This document shows, piece after piece, positions 35,083 to 43,590 of a DNA stretch of 64,000 nucleotides. The stretch is from Lachnospiraceae bacterium JC7 (GTDB lineage: Bacteria; Bacillota; Clostridia; Lachnospirales; Lachnospiraceae), in assembly GCA_000513555.1 (NCBI GenBank), contig ALYD01000006.1, positions 62,001 to 126,000 of the forward strand. The letters are read 5' to 3'. The stretch's first letter is position 1. The number at the start of each line of letters is the position of its first letter. Below the pieces are notes generated by a model that was given only the letters and a program-made list of their open reading frames with translations, ran no database searches and was not told where the DNA came from. The position numbers were made by a program, and so were the translations under genes.

Positions 35083-35180
35083 GTTAATTCCTCCTAAATA
35101 ACTGTCGCGATTATCGCGATAAACTTACGTTAACGGAGTTCCCGGAAGGAGTTCCGTAAAACCACGCCAACGCGCATACT
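35083..35180 (-). promoter_or_regulatory. rpsO leader with hairpins
   Basis: A stem TCGCGA/TCGCGA (35105-35119) and an ACGGA/TCCGT inverted repeat (35134-35156) lie just before the ribosome site. S15 often represses its own mRNA through such leaders, with different shapes in different phyla. This assignment is inference. Confidence 0.4.
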
Positions 35181-35288
35181 ACTGTAATTTAACAAAAACC
35201 CATATACTTGTCAATGTATAAGGATAAATATTTGATTAACTTTACGGGAGCTCGGTGATACTGATGGAAAACGAGTCGTACTCCCGGT

Positions 35289-36881
35289 TCAGAGATCCAT
35301 GGGATAATGTGCAGCCTTCTCTACATCTTTCTCCAGCTGCTTTTTCAGCTCCTCAAGGGACGGGAATTTTTCCTGATCCCTGAGTCTGTCCATGAACTCT
35401 ACTCTTATCTTCTTTCCGTATATATCACCGTTAAAACCTATGATAAAGGTCTCAACATCCACGGGATTTCCGTCAGAAACCGTAGGATTGGTGCCTACAT
35501 TGGTCATACCTCTGTAAAGATCCTGACCCACAAGTACACGGCTTACGTAAACTCCGGCCTTTGGAATGGTCTTTCCTTCCTTAGGGATCAGATTTGCCGT
35601 TGGGAAGCCGAGAACGGTTGAACCTATCTGCTTGCCGTAAACAACGGTACCGCTTAAGGAAACGTGACGGCCCAGTAGCTCGGCTGCCAGCTTGACATTA
35701 CCGTTCTGGATCTCTTCTCTGATGAAGGTGCTGGAGATCTCTCTGGGATTTCCGTTTTCATCAAGGACCTCACGCTTCTTGATGATATGTGCGTTGTAGC
35801 CGTATTTTTCCTGAAGGGATGTGAGCATCCCGGCATTGCCCTGGGCCTTGTGCCCGAAGCTGCAGTCGGTGCCAACAACTATATCTTCGGCATGCATGCC
35901 TTCGATAAGTACGTCTCTCAGGAAGTTCTCTGCAGGAACCTTCATGGTGTCGCTGTTCACAGGATAGGAGAAAACATAGTCAAATCCGAGGTTACGAAGT
36001 CTGGTGAGATGTTCGTCACTTGAGGATATAGATGTCTTTTTGATACCTGTGAAAAGAGTCTCCGGATTCTGTGAGAATGTCAGCACTGCTGTCTTCAGAT
36101 GCTTTTCTTCTGCTATCCTGAACATATTCTCAAATATGAGCTGATGTCCCAGATGGCTTCCGTCGAACTTACCGAAGGAGACTACTGTCGGCTCCGGTAT
36201 GAAGATAGGAGGCTTCATGATGGAGAAAAGCTCGCCCTTTTCTTCTGCCTCTGCTATCTCGCCGAGGGTGAAGCTTTCTTCAATTCCGTACTGACCGACT
36301 CTCGTGCGGAGAAGTGCTGACATGGCTGCGCCTGTGCCCAGCTTTTCTCCGATATCCTTACAGAGAGTTCTGATGTATGTTCCCTTTGAGCAGGTCACTT
36401 CCATCTTTACATACGGAAGCTTTATCTCATTTATCTTTATATTGTGAATGGTTATGCGGTTTGGCTTACGTTCAACGGTCTTTCCCTGTCTTGCCAGATC
36501 ATAGAGCTTCTTGCCGTTGATCTTTTTCGCACTGTACATGGGAGGGACCTGATCGTAGGTTCCGATGAAGCTTTCGATGGCAGTTCTCACTTCCTCCTCG
36601 GATACATCAACGGGATTTTCCGTAAGTATGGTTCCTGTTGTGTCCTCGGTGTCGGTGGTGATGCCAAGCTTCATTTCGGCTTCATAGACCTTGATGGTGC
36701 CGGCGATGGCATCCACCAGCTTTGTTGCCATGCCCGCGCAGACTACCAGTACGCCTTCTGCCATAGGGTCTAATGTTCCTGTATGTCCTATTTTTTTCTC
36801 ATGGAGGATAGAGCGAAGCTTCTTTGTTACATCAAAGCTTGTCCAATCCTTTTCCTTCTTAACTACTATAATTCCGTCCAT
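35289..36881 (-). CDS. truB-ribF: TruB-RibF fusion: tRNA pseudouridine-55 synthase and riboflavin kinase/FAD synthetase
   Basis: One uninterrupted 530-residue frame joins two normally separate proteins. Residues 1 to about 225 are TruB, with GHTGTLDPMAEGVLVV (catalytic Asp38), YSAKKINGKKLYDLAR and CSKGTYIRTL. Its usual C-terminal PUA-like extension of about 70 residues is missing. From about residue 230 to the end is a complete RibF: SFGKFDGSHLGHQ, GTDCSFGHKAQG, ISSTFIREEI and flavokinase blocks GFPTANL and GMTNVGTNPTV. The missing TruB tail argues against a simple sequencing frameshift. It follows nrnA by 25 bp and precedes rpsO, exactly where truB and ribF are neighbours in many Firmicutes. 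Confidence 0.95.
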   Translation of the reverse strand: MDGIIVVKKEKDWTSFDVTKKLRSILHEKKIGHTGTLDPMAEGVLVVCAGMATKLVDAIAGTIKVYEAEMKLGITTDTEDTTGTILTENPVDVSEEEVRTAIESFIGTYDQVPPMYSAKKINGKKLYDLARQGKTVERKPNRITIHNIKINEIKLPYVKMEVTCSKGTYIRTLCKDIGEKLGTGAAMSALLRTRVGQYGIEESFTLGEIAEAEEKGELFSIMKPPIFIPEPTVVSFGKFDGSHLGHQLIFENMFRIAEEKHLKTAVLTFSQNPETLFTGIKKTSISSSDEHLTRLRNLGFDYVFSYPVNSDTMKVPAENFLRDVLIEGMHAEDIVVGTDCSFGHKAQGNAGMLTSLQEKYGYNAHIIKKREVLDENGNPREISSTFIREEIQNGNVKLAAELLGRHVSLSGTVVYGKQIGSTVLGFPTANLIPKEGKTIPKAGVYVSRVLVGQDLYRGMTNVGTNPTVSDGNPVDVETFIIGFNGDIYGKKIRVEFMDRLRDQEKFPSLEELKKQLEKDVEKAAHYPMDL

Positions 36882-36906
36882 TGATTCCCTTCAGATCTTG
36901 CCCTGT

Positions 36907-37884
36907 TTATGCTCTGTTTGATATGAATGAAGGTGCGTCCATCTGAATTGCCAGCTCCTTTGTGATGTTGTTGATGACATCGTGATATGATCCCTGCAAT
37001 GTGCATCCCGCTGCCATTTTGTGACCGCCTCCGCCGAAATGGGCGGCAACACGGGCCACATCAAGCATGTGGTTGTTGCTTCTGAGACTTACCTTGAAGT
37101 TCTGGTTGGTCATTTCATAAATGAAGACAGCACAGTCTATACCTCTGGTCTCTCTCATGACGCTTACTATTCCGTCGATATCCTTTGATGTCACATTGTA
37201 GAACTTCATTTCCTTACATGTGAGCCATCCCGCGAGACAGCGGCGATCCATGACCATGAGGCTCTCCATGAGCACTCGTCCCAGAACCTGCTGCTGAGGA
37301 TATGTCTTTGTGAAGAAGGTGTCATCGATTATGTGACCGAAATCTATTCCGGTTGACATAAGGAATCCTGCGATCTCCATGGTGTGCTGAGAAGTACAGC
37401 TGTACTTGAAGACACCTGTATCGTGTACGATGCCGAGGTAGAGACATTCCGCCACTTCTTTACTGATGTAATCTCTGTCCAGAAGATCGAAAATGACTTC
37501 ACTGGCACTTGATGCCTCCGGGATGATGGTTCCATGCTCGAATTTCTGGTTTCCCGGTATATGGTGGTCGGCAACATAAAGTACAGAGGCATTTTCGGCT
37601 AATGTCTTGAAGTCTCCCAGTCTGTCGAAACCATTGCAGTCGCACATGATGCACAGATCATATTTTCTGTCTGAAGGAACATGTATGATGTCTGTAAATC
37701 CCGGCATGAAACTGAATTTTTCATTTGCCGCCTGGAGATAAACATTGACCTTTTTATCCGGATAACGGTTCTTTATGTAATTTTTAGTGCCGAGAGTCGA
37801 GCCCAGGCAATCTCCGTCGGGATTGGTATGCCCGATTATACAGATGCTGCCCGCAGCTTCGATCAACTGCTGAAATTCGTTCAT
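36907..37884 (-). CDS. nrnA: NrnA-type DHH phosphoesterase
   Basis: This 325-residue bifunctional oligoribonuclease/pAp phosphatase removes short RNA fragments and 3'-phosphoadenosine phosphate. The DHH motifs are visible: GHTNPDGDCLGS, CDCNGFDRLG, VADHHIPGN and, C-terminally, the DHHA1 block HFGGGGHKMAAG. AAAGGA about 7 bp upstream of 37884 selects the start. It sits between rbfA and truB-ribF, which is the standard order. The gap to rbfA carries a strong hairpin. Confidence 0.93.
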   Translation of the reverse strand: MNEFQQLIEAAGSICIIGHTNPDGDCLGSTLGTKNYIKNRYPDKKVNVYLQAANEKFSFMPGFTDIIHVPSDRKYDLCIMCDCNGFDRLGDFKTLAENASVLYVADHHIPGNQKFEHGTIIPEASSASEVIFDLLDRDYISKEVAECLYLGIVHDTGVFKYSCTSQHTMEIAGFLMSTGIDFGHIIDDTFFTKTYPQQQVLGRVLMESLMVMDRRCLAGWLTCKEMKFYNVTSKDIDGIVSVMRETRGIDCAVFIYEMTNQNFKVSLRSNNHMLDVARVAAHFGGGGHKMAAGCTLQGSYHDVINNITKELAIQMDAPSFISNRA

Positions 37885-37907
37885 GAAAAATCCTTTCTCT
37901 ATACACA

Positions 37908-37945
37908 TTACAGGCAGAAGACGCAAATCGCATCTCTGCCTGTAA
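37908..37945 (-). other. Intergenic hairpin between rbfA and nrnA
   Basis: An 11-bp perfect stem TTACAGGCAGA/TCTGCCTGTAA encloses a second small GCGA/TCGC-type stem. No T run follows on the minus strand, so it is more likely an mRNA processing or stability element than a terminator. Confidence 0.6.
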
Positions 37946-37986
37946 AAGAAACTATCTGGGGAAATGCTGATAAAATCAGTTATTCC

Positions 37987-38403
37987 TTAATTTTCCTCGT
38001 CAGAATCATCTTCTTCCTGAGAATCTTCCTCGGTGTCAACATGCTTTTCAGCATCTTCCTTCGCCACCTTGTTGATGAGGGCATCCATACGGGCACCGTA
38101 CTCGATGGAATGATCCTCAACGAACTGAAGCTCAGGAGTGTGGCGGAGATTTACGGTCTGAGCCAGCTCTCTTCTCAAAAAGCCGCTGGCTGCCTTAAGA
38201 CCCGCCATAGTCTTTGCGAGTGATTCCTCGCCTCCCAGAACTGAGATATAAACCTTACAGTACTGGAGGTCCGGAGTTACCTCCGCACCTGTAACAGATA
38301 CCATAGGTGAAATACGAGGATCTTTGAGGTTGCGTATAGCCACTGAAAGCTCACGCATGACCTCGGCATTTATCCTGGTGTTTTTTACAGAATTTTTTTT
38401 CAA
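37987..38403 (-). CDS. rbfA: RbfA, ribosome-binding factor A
   Basis: This 138-residue factor for 30S maturation has the KH-like core with [30 protein letters not shown] and [21 protein letters not shown]. The C-terminus ends in a very acidic tail ([14 protein letters not shown]). The start codon is TTG and overlaps the infB stop as TTGA, with GGAAGAGG upstream, so translation is coupled to infB. Confidence 0.95.
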   Translation of the reverse strand: MKKNSVKNTRINAEVMRELSVAIRNLKDPRISPMVSVTGAEVTPDLQYCKVYISVLGGEESLAKTMAGLKAASGFLRRELAQTVNLRHTPELQFVEDHSIEYGARMDALINKVAKEDAEKHVDTEEDSQEEDDSDEEN

Positions 38404-41165
38404 CGCTTAACCTCTTCCATTACATATACTTCAACATAATCATCAATCTCGATCTCGTTGAAGCCGTCAAATACAAGACCACACTCGTAGCCGGCCTTTA
38501 CTTCCTTTACATCGTCCTTGAAACGCTTAACAGAAGCGATCTCGCCCTCGAAAATCTGATCCTGCTTAGGTCCGCGCATGATACGTGCCTTTGCACCTCT
38601 CTGTACGAGACCATCCTTGACCATACATCCTGCGATATTTCCGACACCTGAAGCCTTGAAGATCTGACGGATCTCGGCATGTCCGATCACCTTCTCCTCG
38701 TATACAGGAGCGAGCATTCCCTTCATGGCATCTTCGATATCTTCGATAGCCTTATAGATAATATTGTAAAGTCTTACGTCAACGTTCTCACGCTCAGCGA
38801 TCTCCTTTGCTGTTGCATCTGGCTTAACATCGAAACCGATGACGATAGCATTGGAAGCACTTGCGAGAACAACGTCAGACTCGCTGATAGCACCAACACC
38901 GGCGTGGATGACCTTAACGGCAACCTCGTCGTTCTTGATCTTCTCAAGAGAATCCTTAACGGCCTCAACAGAACCCTGTACGTCAGCCTTGATGACGATA
39001 GGAAGTTCCTTGATCTCGCCTGCCTTGATCTGATCAAAGAGAGCATCGAGAGAAACCTTCTTCTTGGACTCCTCTACCTTCTTCTGCTTGCTCTCTGTTA
39101 CGAAAGCTGCAGCATAAGCCTTGGCTTCCTTCTCGCTGTCCTTGACCTGGAAGATCTCGCCGGCATTAGGAACTGCATTAAGTCCGAGGATCTCACATGG
39201 CTGTGAAGGACCTGCCTTCTTGATACGTCTGCCCTTATCATCAGTCATGGCACGTACCTTACCGTAAGCTGAACCTACAGCAACTACATCACCCTGATGA
39301 AGAGTTCCCTTCTGAATGAGAAGTCTGGCAACTGAACCACGTCCCTTATCGAGCTCTGCCTCGATTACCACACCGTAAGCTGAACGGTTCTGGTTAGCCT
39401 TGAGCTCCATCACGTCAGCCTCGAGAACTACGTTCTCAAGAAGATCTTCTATACCGATGTTCTTCTTTGCTGAAACAGGTACACAGATGGTGTCTCCGCC
39501 GTAATCCTCAGGAACGAGATCATATTTCATGAGCTCCTGCTTAACACGGTCAGGGTTAGCACCCTCCTTATCGATCTTGTTGATAGCTACGATGATAGGA
39601 GTGTTAGCAGCCTTTGCGTGGTTAATAGCTTCTACTGTCTGAGGCATGACACCGTCGTCTGCAGCAACTACGAGAACCGCGATATCGGTTGACTGTGCAC
39701 CACGCATACGCATGGCTGTGAATGCCTCGTGTCCCGGTGTATCAAGGAAGGTGATGACACGATCCTCGTCATTGACCTTTACAGATACCTGGTAAGCACC
39801 GATTGACTGGGTGATACCACCGGCTTCCTTTGCAGTTACGTTTGTATTTCTGATAGCATCAAGGATGGAAGTTTTACCGTGGTCAACGTGACCCATTACG
39901 CAGACAACAGGAGGTCTTGAAACCATGTCTGCATCTGTATCCTCGATGTCATCCTTAACAAGTTCTGCGATAACGTCGATCTTCTCTTCCTGTTCACAGA
40001 GGATATCGTAATCTACAGCGATGTTCTCTGCTTCCTCATATGAAAGCTCAGTGTTAAGTGTTACCATCTGCCCCTTCATGAAGAGCTTCTTGATGATATC
40101 TGCAGGTTTGATCTTCATCTTATCAGCCAGCTCCTTGATGGTGATAACCTCAGGAATGGTGATGGACTTGATCTCCTCTTCGACCGGCTTAACTACCTCA
40201 GGCTTGATAAATGCACCCTTGCCGGTCTTCTTCTTGCGTGCTGCCATCTCATCGTCTCTCTCGTAAGACTGCTCTGCAGTGTACTTGTTCTGCTTACGAT
40301 TGTTACGATTTCTCTTGGCTGCCTCTGCCTTCTCGTTATCAAAATTCTTGTTTCCGAAATTCTTGTCACCCGGCTTGTGGGCATTTCTTCCTGCTGTTGG
40401 CTTTGAAGAAATGTCTACAGCAACTGTAGAAGCCTCCTGAGGACGTCTCTGTCCGCCGAAGCCTGCAGGTCTCTGACCCGGTCTCTGCTGGCCGTTTCTG
40501 TCAGCAGGACGGCCTGTGCCTGCCGCCGGACGTGCACCGTCCTTACGGAATCCACCCTGAGGACGGTCTCCGTTACGGTCATTTCTCTGTCCGAATGCAG
40601 GTCTTGACTGATGATCTCCGTTGCGGTCGTTTCTGTCGCCGCTTCTATCGAAACGAGGTCTGTCAGCTGTTCTCTGAGGACGATCAGAGCTTCTCTCGGA
40701 AACTGAAGGTGCAGACTTTGCTGCTTCAGCAGCCTTTCTCCTGGCCTCTTCCTCCTGAGCCTTGCGCTCAGCCTCTCTCTTTGCTTCCTCGGCAGCCTTT
40801 CTCCTGGCCTCTTCCTCCTGAGCCTTACGCTCAGCCTCTCTCTTTGCTTCCTCCTCAGCCTGACGCTTCTGGAGTTCGTTAAGCTCGCGGAGTGGAGTTA
40901 CACGGGCTGTTCCGGGTGGAAGCGGTCTTCCGTTAGGACTTGTCTTCTTAGGCTTTTCGCTCTGAGCCTTCTGCTCTGAAGCCTGCTGTGTCTTTCTGGC
41001 ACCCTGCTCCTTTGCAGTGGAAAGCTTTCCTCCAAGTGGATGATTTTTATGGTTTGCGGAGTTCTGCGAATGGAAAACTACAGCAAGCTTCTTTTTCTTT
41101 GGAGCTTCACCCTTCTTTTCATCCTTGCTGTTTAATCCATTTTCTTTCTGATTCTCATCTGACAT
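38400..41165 (-). CDS. infB: Translation initiation factor IF-2
   Basis: This 921-residue GTPase brings fMet-tRNA to the 30S subunit. The N-terminal 330 residues are low-complexity, with Lys/Glu/Ala and Arg/Gly/Asn/Asp-rich stretches and a tandem 21-residue repeat. The core has IF2_N ([24 protein letters not shown]), G motifs [16 protein letters not shown] and NKID, and then domains II-IV. It overlaps ylxQ by 11 bp and rbfA by 4 bp in the nusA-infB operon. Confidence 0.98.
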   Translation of the reverse strand: MSDENQKENGLNSKDEKKGEAPKKKKLAVVFHSQNSANHKNHPLGGKLSTAKEQGARKTQQASEQKAQSEKPKKTSPNGRPLPPGTARVTPLRELNELQKRQAEEEAKREAERKAQEEEARRKAAEEAKREAERKAQEEEARRKAAEAAKSAPSVSERSSDRPQRTADRPRFDRSGDRNDRNGDHQSRPAFGQRNDRNGDRPQGGFRKDGARPAAGTGRPADRNGQQRPGQRPAGFGGQRRPQEASTVAVDISSKPTAGRNAHKPGDKNFGNKNFDNEKAEAAKRNRNNRKQNKYTAEQSYERDDEMAARKKKTGKGAFIKPEVVKPVEEEIKSITIPEVITIKELADKMKIKPADIIKKLFMKGQMVTLNTELSYEEAENIAVDYDILCEQEEKIDVIAELVKDDIEDTDADMVSRPPVVCVMGHVDHGKTSILDAIRNTNVTAKEAGGITQSIGAYQVSVKVNDEDRVITFLDTPGHEAFTAMRMRGAQSTDIAVLVVAADDGVMPQTVEAINHAKAANTPIIVAINKIDKEGANPDRVKQELMKYDLVPEDYGGDTICVPVSAKKNIGIEDLLENVVLEADVMELKANQNRSAYGVVIEAELDKGRGSVARLLIQKGTLHQGDVVAVGSAYGKVRAMTDDKGRRIKKAGPSQPCEILGLNAVPNAGEIFQVKDSEKEAKAYAAAFVTESKQKKVEESKKKVSLDALFDQIKAGEIKELPIVIKADVQGSVEAVKDSLEKIKNDEVAVKVIHAGVGAISESDVVLASASNAIVIGFDVKPDATAKEIAERENVDVRLYNIIYKAIEDIEDAMKGMLAPVYEEKVIGHAEIRQIFKASGVGNIAGCMVKDGLVQRGAKARIMRGPKQDQIFEGEIASVKRFKDDVKEVKAGYECGLVFDGFNEIEIDDYVEVYVMEEVKR
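40730..40855. repeat. 63-bp tandem repeat within infB
   Basis: Two copies with period 63 bp, nearly identical, encode the 21-residue Glu/Arg/Ala-rich unit with [19 protein letters not shown] in the IF-2 N-terminal region. Confidence 0.9.
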
Positions 41166-41478
41166 TCACATTACCTCCGTCAATATATTTGATCATCGCC
41201 TTAGCGAATCCTTCATCTTCTACGCTGAGGGATGAGCGTTCGGACTTGCCGAGCTGCATTCCCAGCTTCTCTTTTGTACCCAATTCGAAATACGGAACAT
41301 TGCGGAATGTAGTCATATTTCTGAATTTCTTCTTTGTATTATCGGACGCGTCCTCGGGTACTATCACAAGCTGTGATTTATTACCCTTGAGAGATTTCTC
41401 TACTGCGAACTCGCCGCTTTTCAGTTTGCCTGCTCTCTGACATAATCCGAGCAGACCGTATATTCTTTCATCTACCAA
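41155..41478 (-). CDS. ylxQ: YlxQ, L7Ae-family RNA-binding protein
   Basis: This 107-residue protein of the L7Ae/L30e/S12e fold has [20 protein letters not shown] and [16 protein letters not shown]. It binds kink-turn-type RNA in related systems. It overlaps ylxR and infB by 11 bp each, so the three are translationally coupled in the nusA-infB operon. Confidence 0.93.
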   Translation of the reverse strand: MVDERIYGLLGLCQRAGKLKSGEFAVEKSLKGNKSQLVIVPEDASDNTKKKFRNMTTFRNVPYFELGTKEKLGMQLGKSERSSLSVEDEGFAKAMIKYIDGGNVNVR

Positions 41479-41743
41479 GCTGTATCAGTTCCTCTCTGAG
41501 TGCCTGTGCGGTCTCTTCAGAAACGGAAACCTTGAAAGCCCGATCCAGAGCCTTTCGCTTTATGGCTTTGTCAAGGCATGAAACGTCGTTGCAAATGTAT
41601 GCGCCCCGACCGTTTTTGCGTCCGGTTGGATCTATGCTGAAGGTATCGTCAAGTGCATGAACGATACGTATCAGGTTTGGTTTTTCCTTTTTCTGACCGC
41701 AGCCAATGCACGTTCTCTCCGGTATCTTTTTCATACCGTTCAC
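41468..41743 (-). CDS. ylxR: YlxR family RNA-binding protein
   Basis: This 91-residue DUF448 protein has the diagnostic RTCIGCGQKK start and the GRGAYICNDVSCLDKAIKRKALDRAF block. It lies between nusA and ylxQ with overlaps on both sides. Reported roles include RNase P binding and transcription effects in other Firmicutes. Confidence 0.94.
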   Translation of the reverse strand: MNGMKKIPERTCIGCGQKKEKPNLIRIVHALDDTFSIDPTGRKNGRGAYICNDVSCLDKAIKRKALDRAFKVSVSEETAQALREELIQLGR

Positions 41744-42924
41744 ATCTCTCCGCTTTCGTCATCTGCATCTGCAAATGTCTCATCGGTTGTATCTTCAATG
41801 TCTTCTGCTGTCTCCATAAGCTCTGAGTCGTCCATATCCTCTGACTCTTCACCCTGATAGTCGATACCCATCTCGTCGAAGATGCCCTGTTCCTGAGCCT
41901 GTGATTCGGACTTGATATCGATCTTGTAGCTTGTGAGCTTTGCAGCAAGACGTGCGTTCTGGCCTTCCTTACCGATGGCAAGACTGAGCTGGGCATCAGG
42001 TACGATGACCATGGCCTCCTTGTTGTCCTGATCTGCGATAACAGCGATAACCTTTGCAGGTGAAAGTGCGTTCTCGATAAGATATGCAGGGTTCTCATCA
42101 TAATTGATGATATCGATCTTCTCTCCGCGAAGCTCCTCAACTACAGTGTTTACACGGGAACCGTTGAGACCTACACATGCGCCGACAGGATCAACGTTAG
42201 GATCGTTGGACATAACAGCCATCTTTGTTCTGGAACCTGCCTCACGAGAGATAGCCTTGATCTCTACGATACCGTCTCTTACTTCTGAAACCTCTTCTTC
42301 GAAAAGACGCTTTACGAGCTCAGGATGTGTTCTGGATACCATAACGCGAGGTCCGCGAGGAGTATCTCTTACTTCTACTACATAAACCTTGACTCTGTCG
42401 TTTGTCTCAAGCTTCTCGTCCTTGATCTGCTCGTTCTCTGAAAGGTAACCGTCTACCTTGCCGAGATTAACGATGATGGATCTGCCTGTATTTCTGTCGA
42501 TGGTTCCTGTAACGACTTCCTTCTCCATGGAGTAGTACTCATTGTAAAGAACCTTACGCTCTTCCTCACGGATACGCTGTACGATAACGCCCTTTGCGTT
42601 CTGTGTAGCGATACGTCCGAAGGTCTTTGAATCTACCTTTACAGGTACGATCGAACCAAGTGTATATCCAGGATCTATCATTCTTGCATCTGCAAGAGAG
42701 ATCTCTGTGTTCTTATCAAGTACTTCTTCAACTACAGTCTTGTCAGCGATAACTGAGAACTCACAGGTCATCGGATCAACACTTACTCTGATGTTGTCGG
42801 AAGAACCGAAGTGATTCTTGCATGCTGTCTGAAGTGAAAGCTCGATTGCTTCGATCAAAGACTGCTTTGAAATTCCTTTTTCCTTCTCCAGTAGATCGAG
42901 TGCTTCGCTAAGTTCTGTATTCAT
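41740..42924 (-). CDS. nusA: Transcription factor NusA
   Basis: This 394-residue elongation, termination and antitermination factor binds RNA polymerase. It has an N-terminal domain, an S1 domain (EVVTGTIDRNTGRSIIVNLGKVDGYL), two KH domains (DPVGACVGLNGSRVNTVVEEL and LAIGKEGQNARLAAKLT), and a short acidic tail of about 45 residues. It lacks the C-terminal repeats of proteobacterial NusA, as is normal for Firmicutes. It overlaps rimP and ylxR by 4 bp each. Confidence 0.97.
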   Translation of the reverse strand: MNTELSEALDLLEKEKGISKQSLIEAIELSLQTACKNHFGSSDNIRVSVDPMTCEFSVIADKTVVEEVLDKNTEISLADARMIDPGYTLGSIVPVKVDSKTFGRIATQNAKGVIVQRIREEERKVLYNEYYSMEKEVVTGTIDRNTGRSIIVNLGKVDGYLSENEQIKDEKLETNDRVKVYVVEVRDTPRGPRVMVSRTHPELVKRLFEEEVSEVRDGIVEIKAISREAGSRTKMAVMSNDPNVDPVGACVGLNGSRVNTVVEELRGEKIDIINYDENPAYLIENALSPAKVIAVIADQDNKEAMVIVPDAQLSLAIGKEGQNARLAAKLTSYKIDIKSESQAQEQGIFDEMGIDYQGEESEDMDDSELMETAEDIEDTTDETFADADDESGEM

Positions 42925-43298
42925 TTGTTTTTACCCCTCCCGGTGATAATATCTTCTGATTCATTTTCTGTGGACTCTTCTGCCAATGTCTCTGCATCCA
43001 CATCCTGAGGCTCCACGTCGGCATTTCCGGGATGCTCCTTAAAGCCGAGTGAACATACCTCTAACATATATTGCTCTGGAATAAAATCTTCCTTGTCAAG
43101 CCATTTAGACAGCTTTCGGGAAACCTTTGCACAGTCATCTACAGTCATATCGACACCATCTGCCCGATATATGAATGCTCTTAAGTACCATTCATTATTT
43201 TCCTGTGTGAAAGTCACACTGTCTACTTCGTATCCGTCCTGCGGACATATCTCGTCGAGATACTTTTTTACTCTTTCAGTATAGCCATTTGCCTGCAT
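42921..43298 (-). CDS. rimP: RimP, 30S ribosome maturation factor
   Basis: This is a 125-residue protein from the Met beginning MQANGYTER, which has GAGGAAA 6 bp upstream. The family blocks are GYEVDSVTF, YLRAFIYRADGVDMTVDDCAKVSRKLSKWLD and LEVCSLGFKEHPGN. The C-terminal SH3-like half is largely missing: about 30 acidic residues (DVDAETLAEESTENESED) replace it. It is first in the rimP-nusA-infB operon. Confidence 0.9.
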   Translation of the reverse strand: MQANGYTERVKKYLDEICPQDGYEVDSVTFTQENNEWYLRAFIYRADGVDMTVDDCAKVSRKLSKWLDKEDFIPEQYMLEVCSLGFKEHPGNADVEPQDVDAETLAEESTENESEDIITGRGKNK

Positions 43299-43322
43299 AA
43301 AAATTTCCTCTAAACCTAAGCA

Positions 43323-43352
43323 AAAGGAGCGGGCGTTTTCGCCTGCTCCTTT
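43323..43352 (-). promoter_or_regulatory. Leader hairpin of the rimP-nusA-infB operon
   Basis: AAAGGAGCAGGCG and CGCCCGCTCCTTT form a 13-bp stem with one mismatch and an AAAA loop, 24 bp upstream of the rimP start. It is followed by TTGC rather than a full T run. It may be an attenuator or a processing site. Confidence 0.5.
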
Positions 43353-43376
43353 CAACTAGTCAATAAATACTAAAAT

Positions 43377-43405
43377 AGAATATCATAGGAATATAGTTAA
43401 ATCAA
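43377..43405 (-). promoter_or_regulatory. Probable promoter of the rimP-nusA-infB operon
   Basis: TTGATT and TATTCT are separated by 17 bp on the minus strand, about 25 bp upstream of the leader hairpin. Confidence 0.6.
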
Positions 43406-43427
43406 GACTTTTTTCGGATTTGCTTTC

Positions 43428-43590
43428 GGAATCCATATGCCTACGCATGTGAATGCGTATCTCCATGGCGCTGTTAAAGTTTGACGATATAGGAATCCAT
43501 ATGTCTACGCATGTGAATGCGTATCTTTTTATCATTGAGCCTATCAAGCCTTTGTCAAATCCATATGTCCATACATGTTAATGCTTATAC
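43428..43590. repeat. Three 35-bp repeats with exact 64-bp period (CRISPR-like)
   Basis: Copies start at 43428, 43492 and 43556. The first two differ by one base. The third is degenerate, and its end overlaps the symporter stop codon. Each good copy has CATATG and an inverted repeat TACGCAT-GTGA-ATGCGTA. The two 29-bp intervals are unlike each other. The layout mimics a two-spacer CRISPR array with a worn terminal repeat, but no cas gene is present in the window. A REP-like element or regulatory repeat is equally possible. Confidence 0.7.

Noticed and set aside
43428-43590. Calling the 64-bp repeats a true CRISPR array
   Set aside because: Only two good repeats exist, the third is heavily diverged, and no cas genes or leader are in view; reported as CRISPR-like repeats instead.
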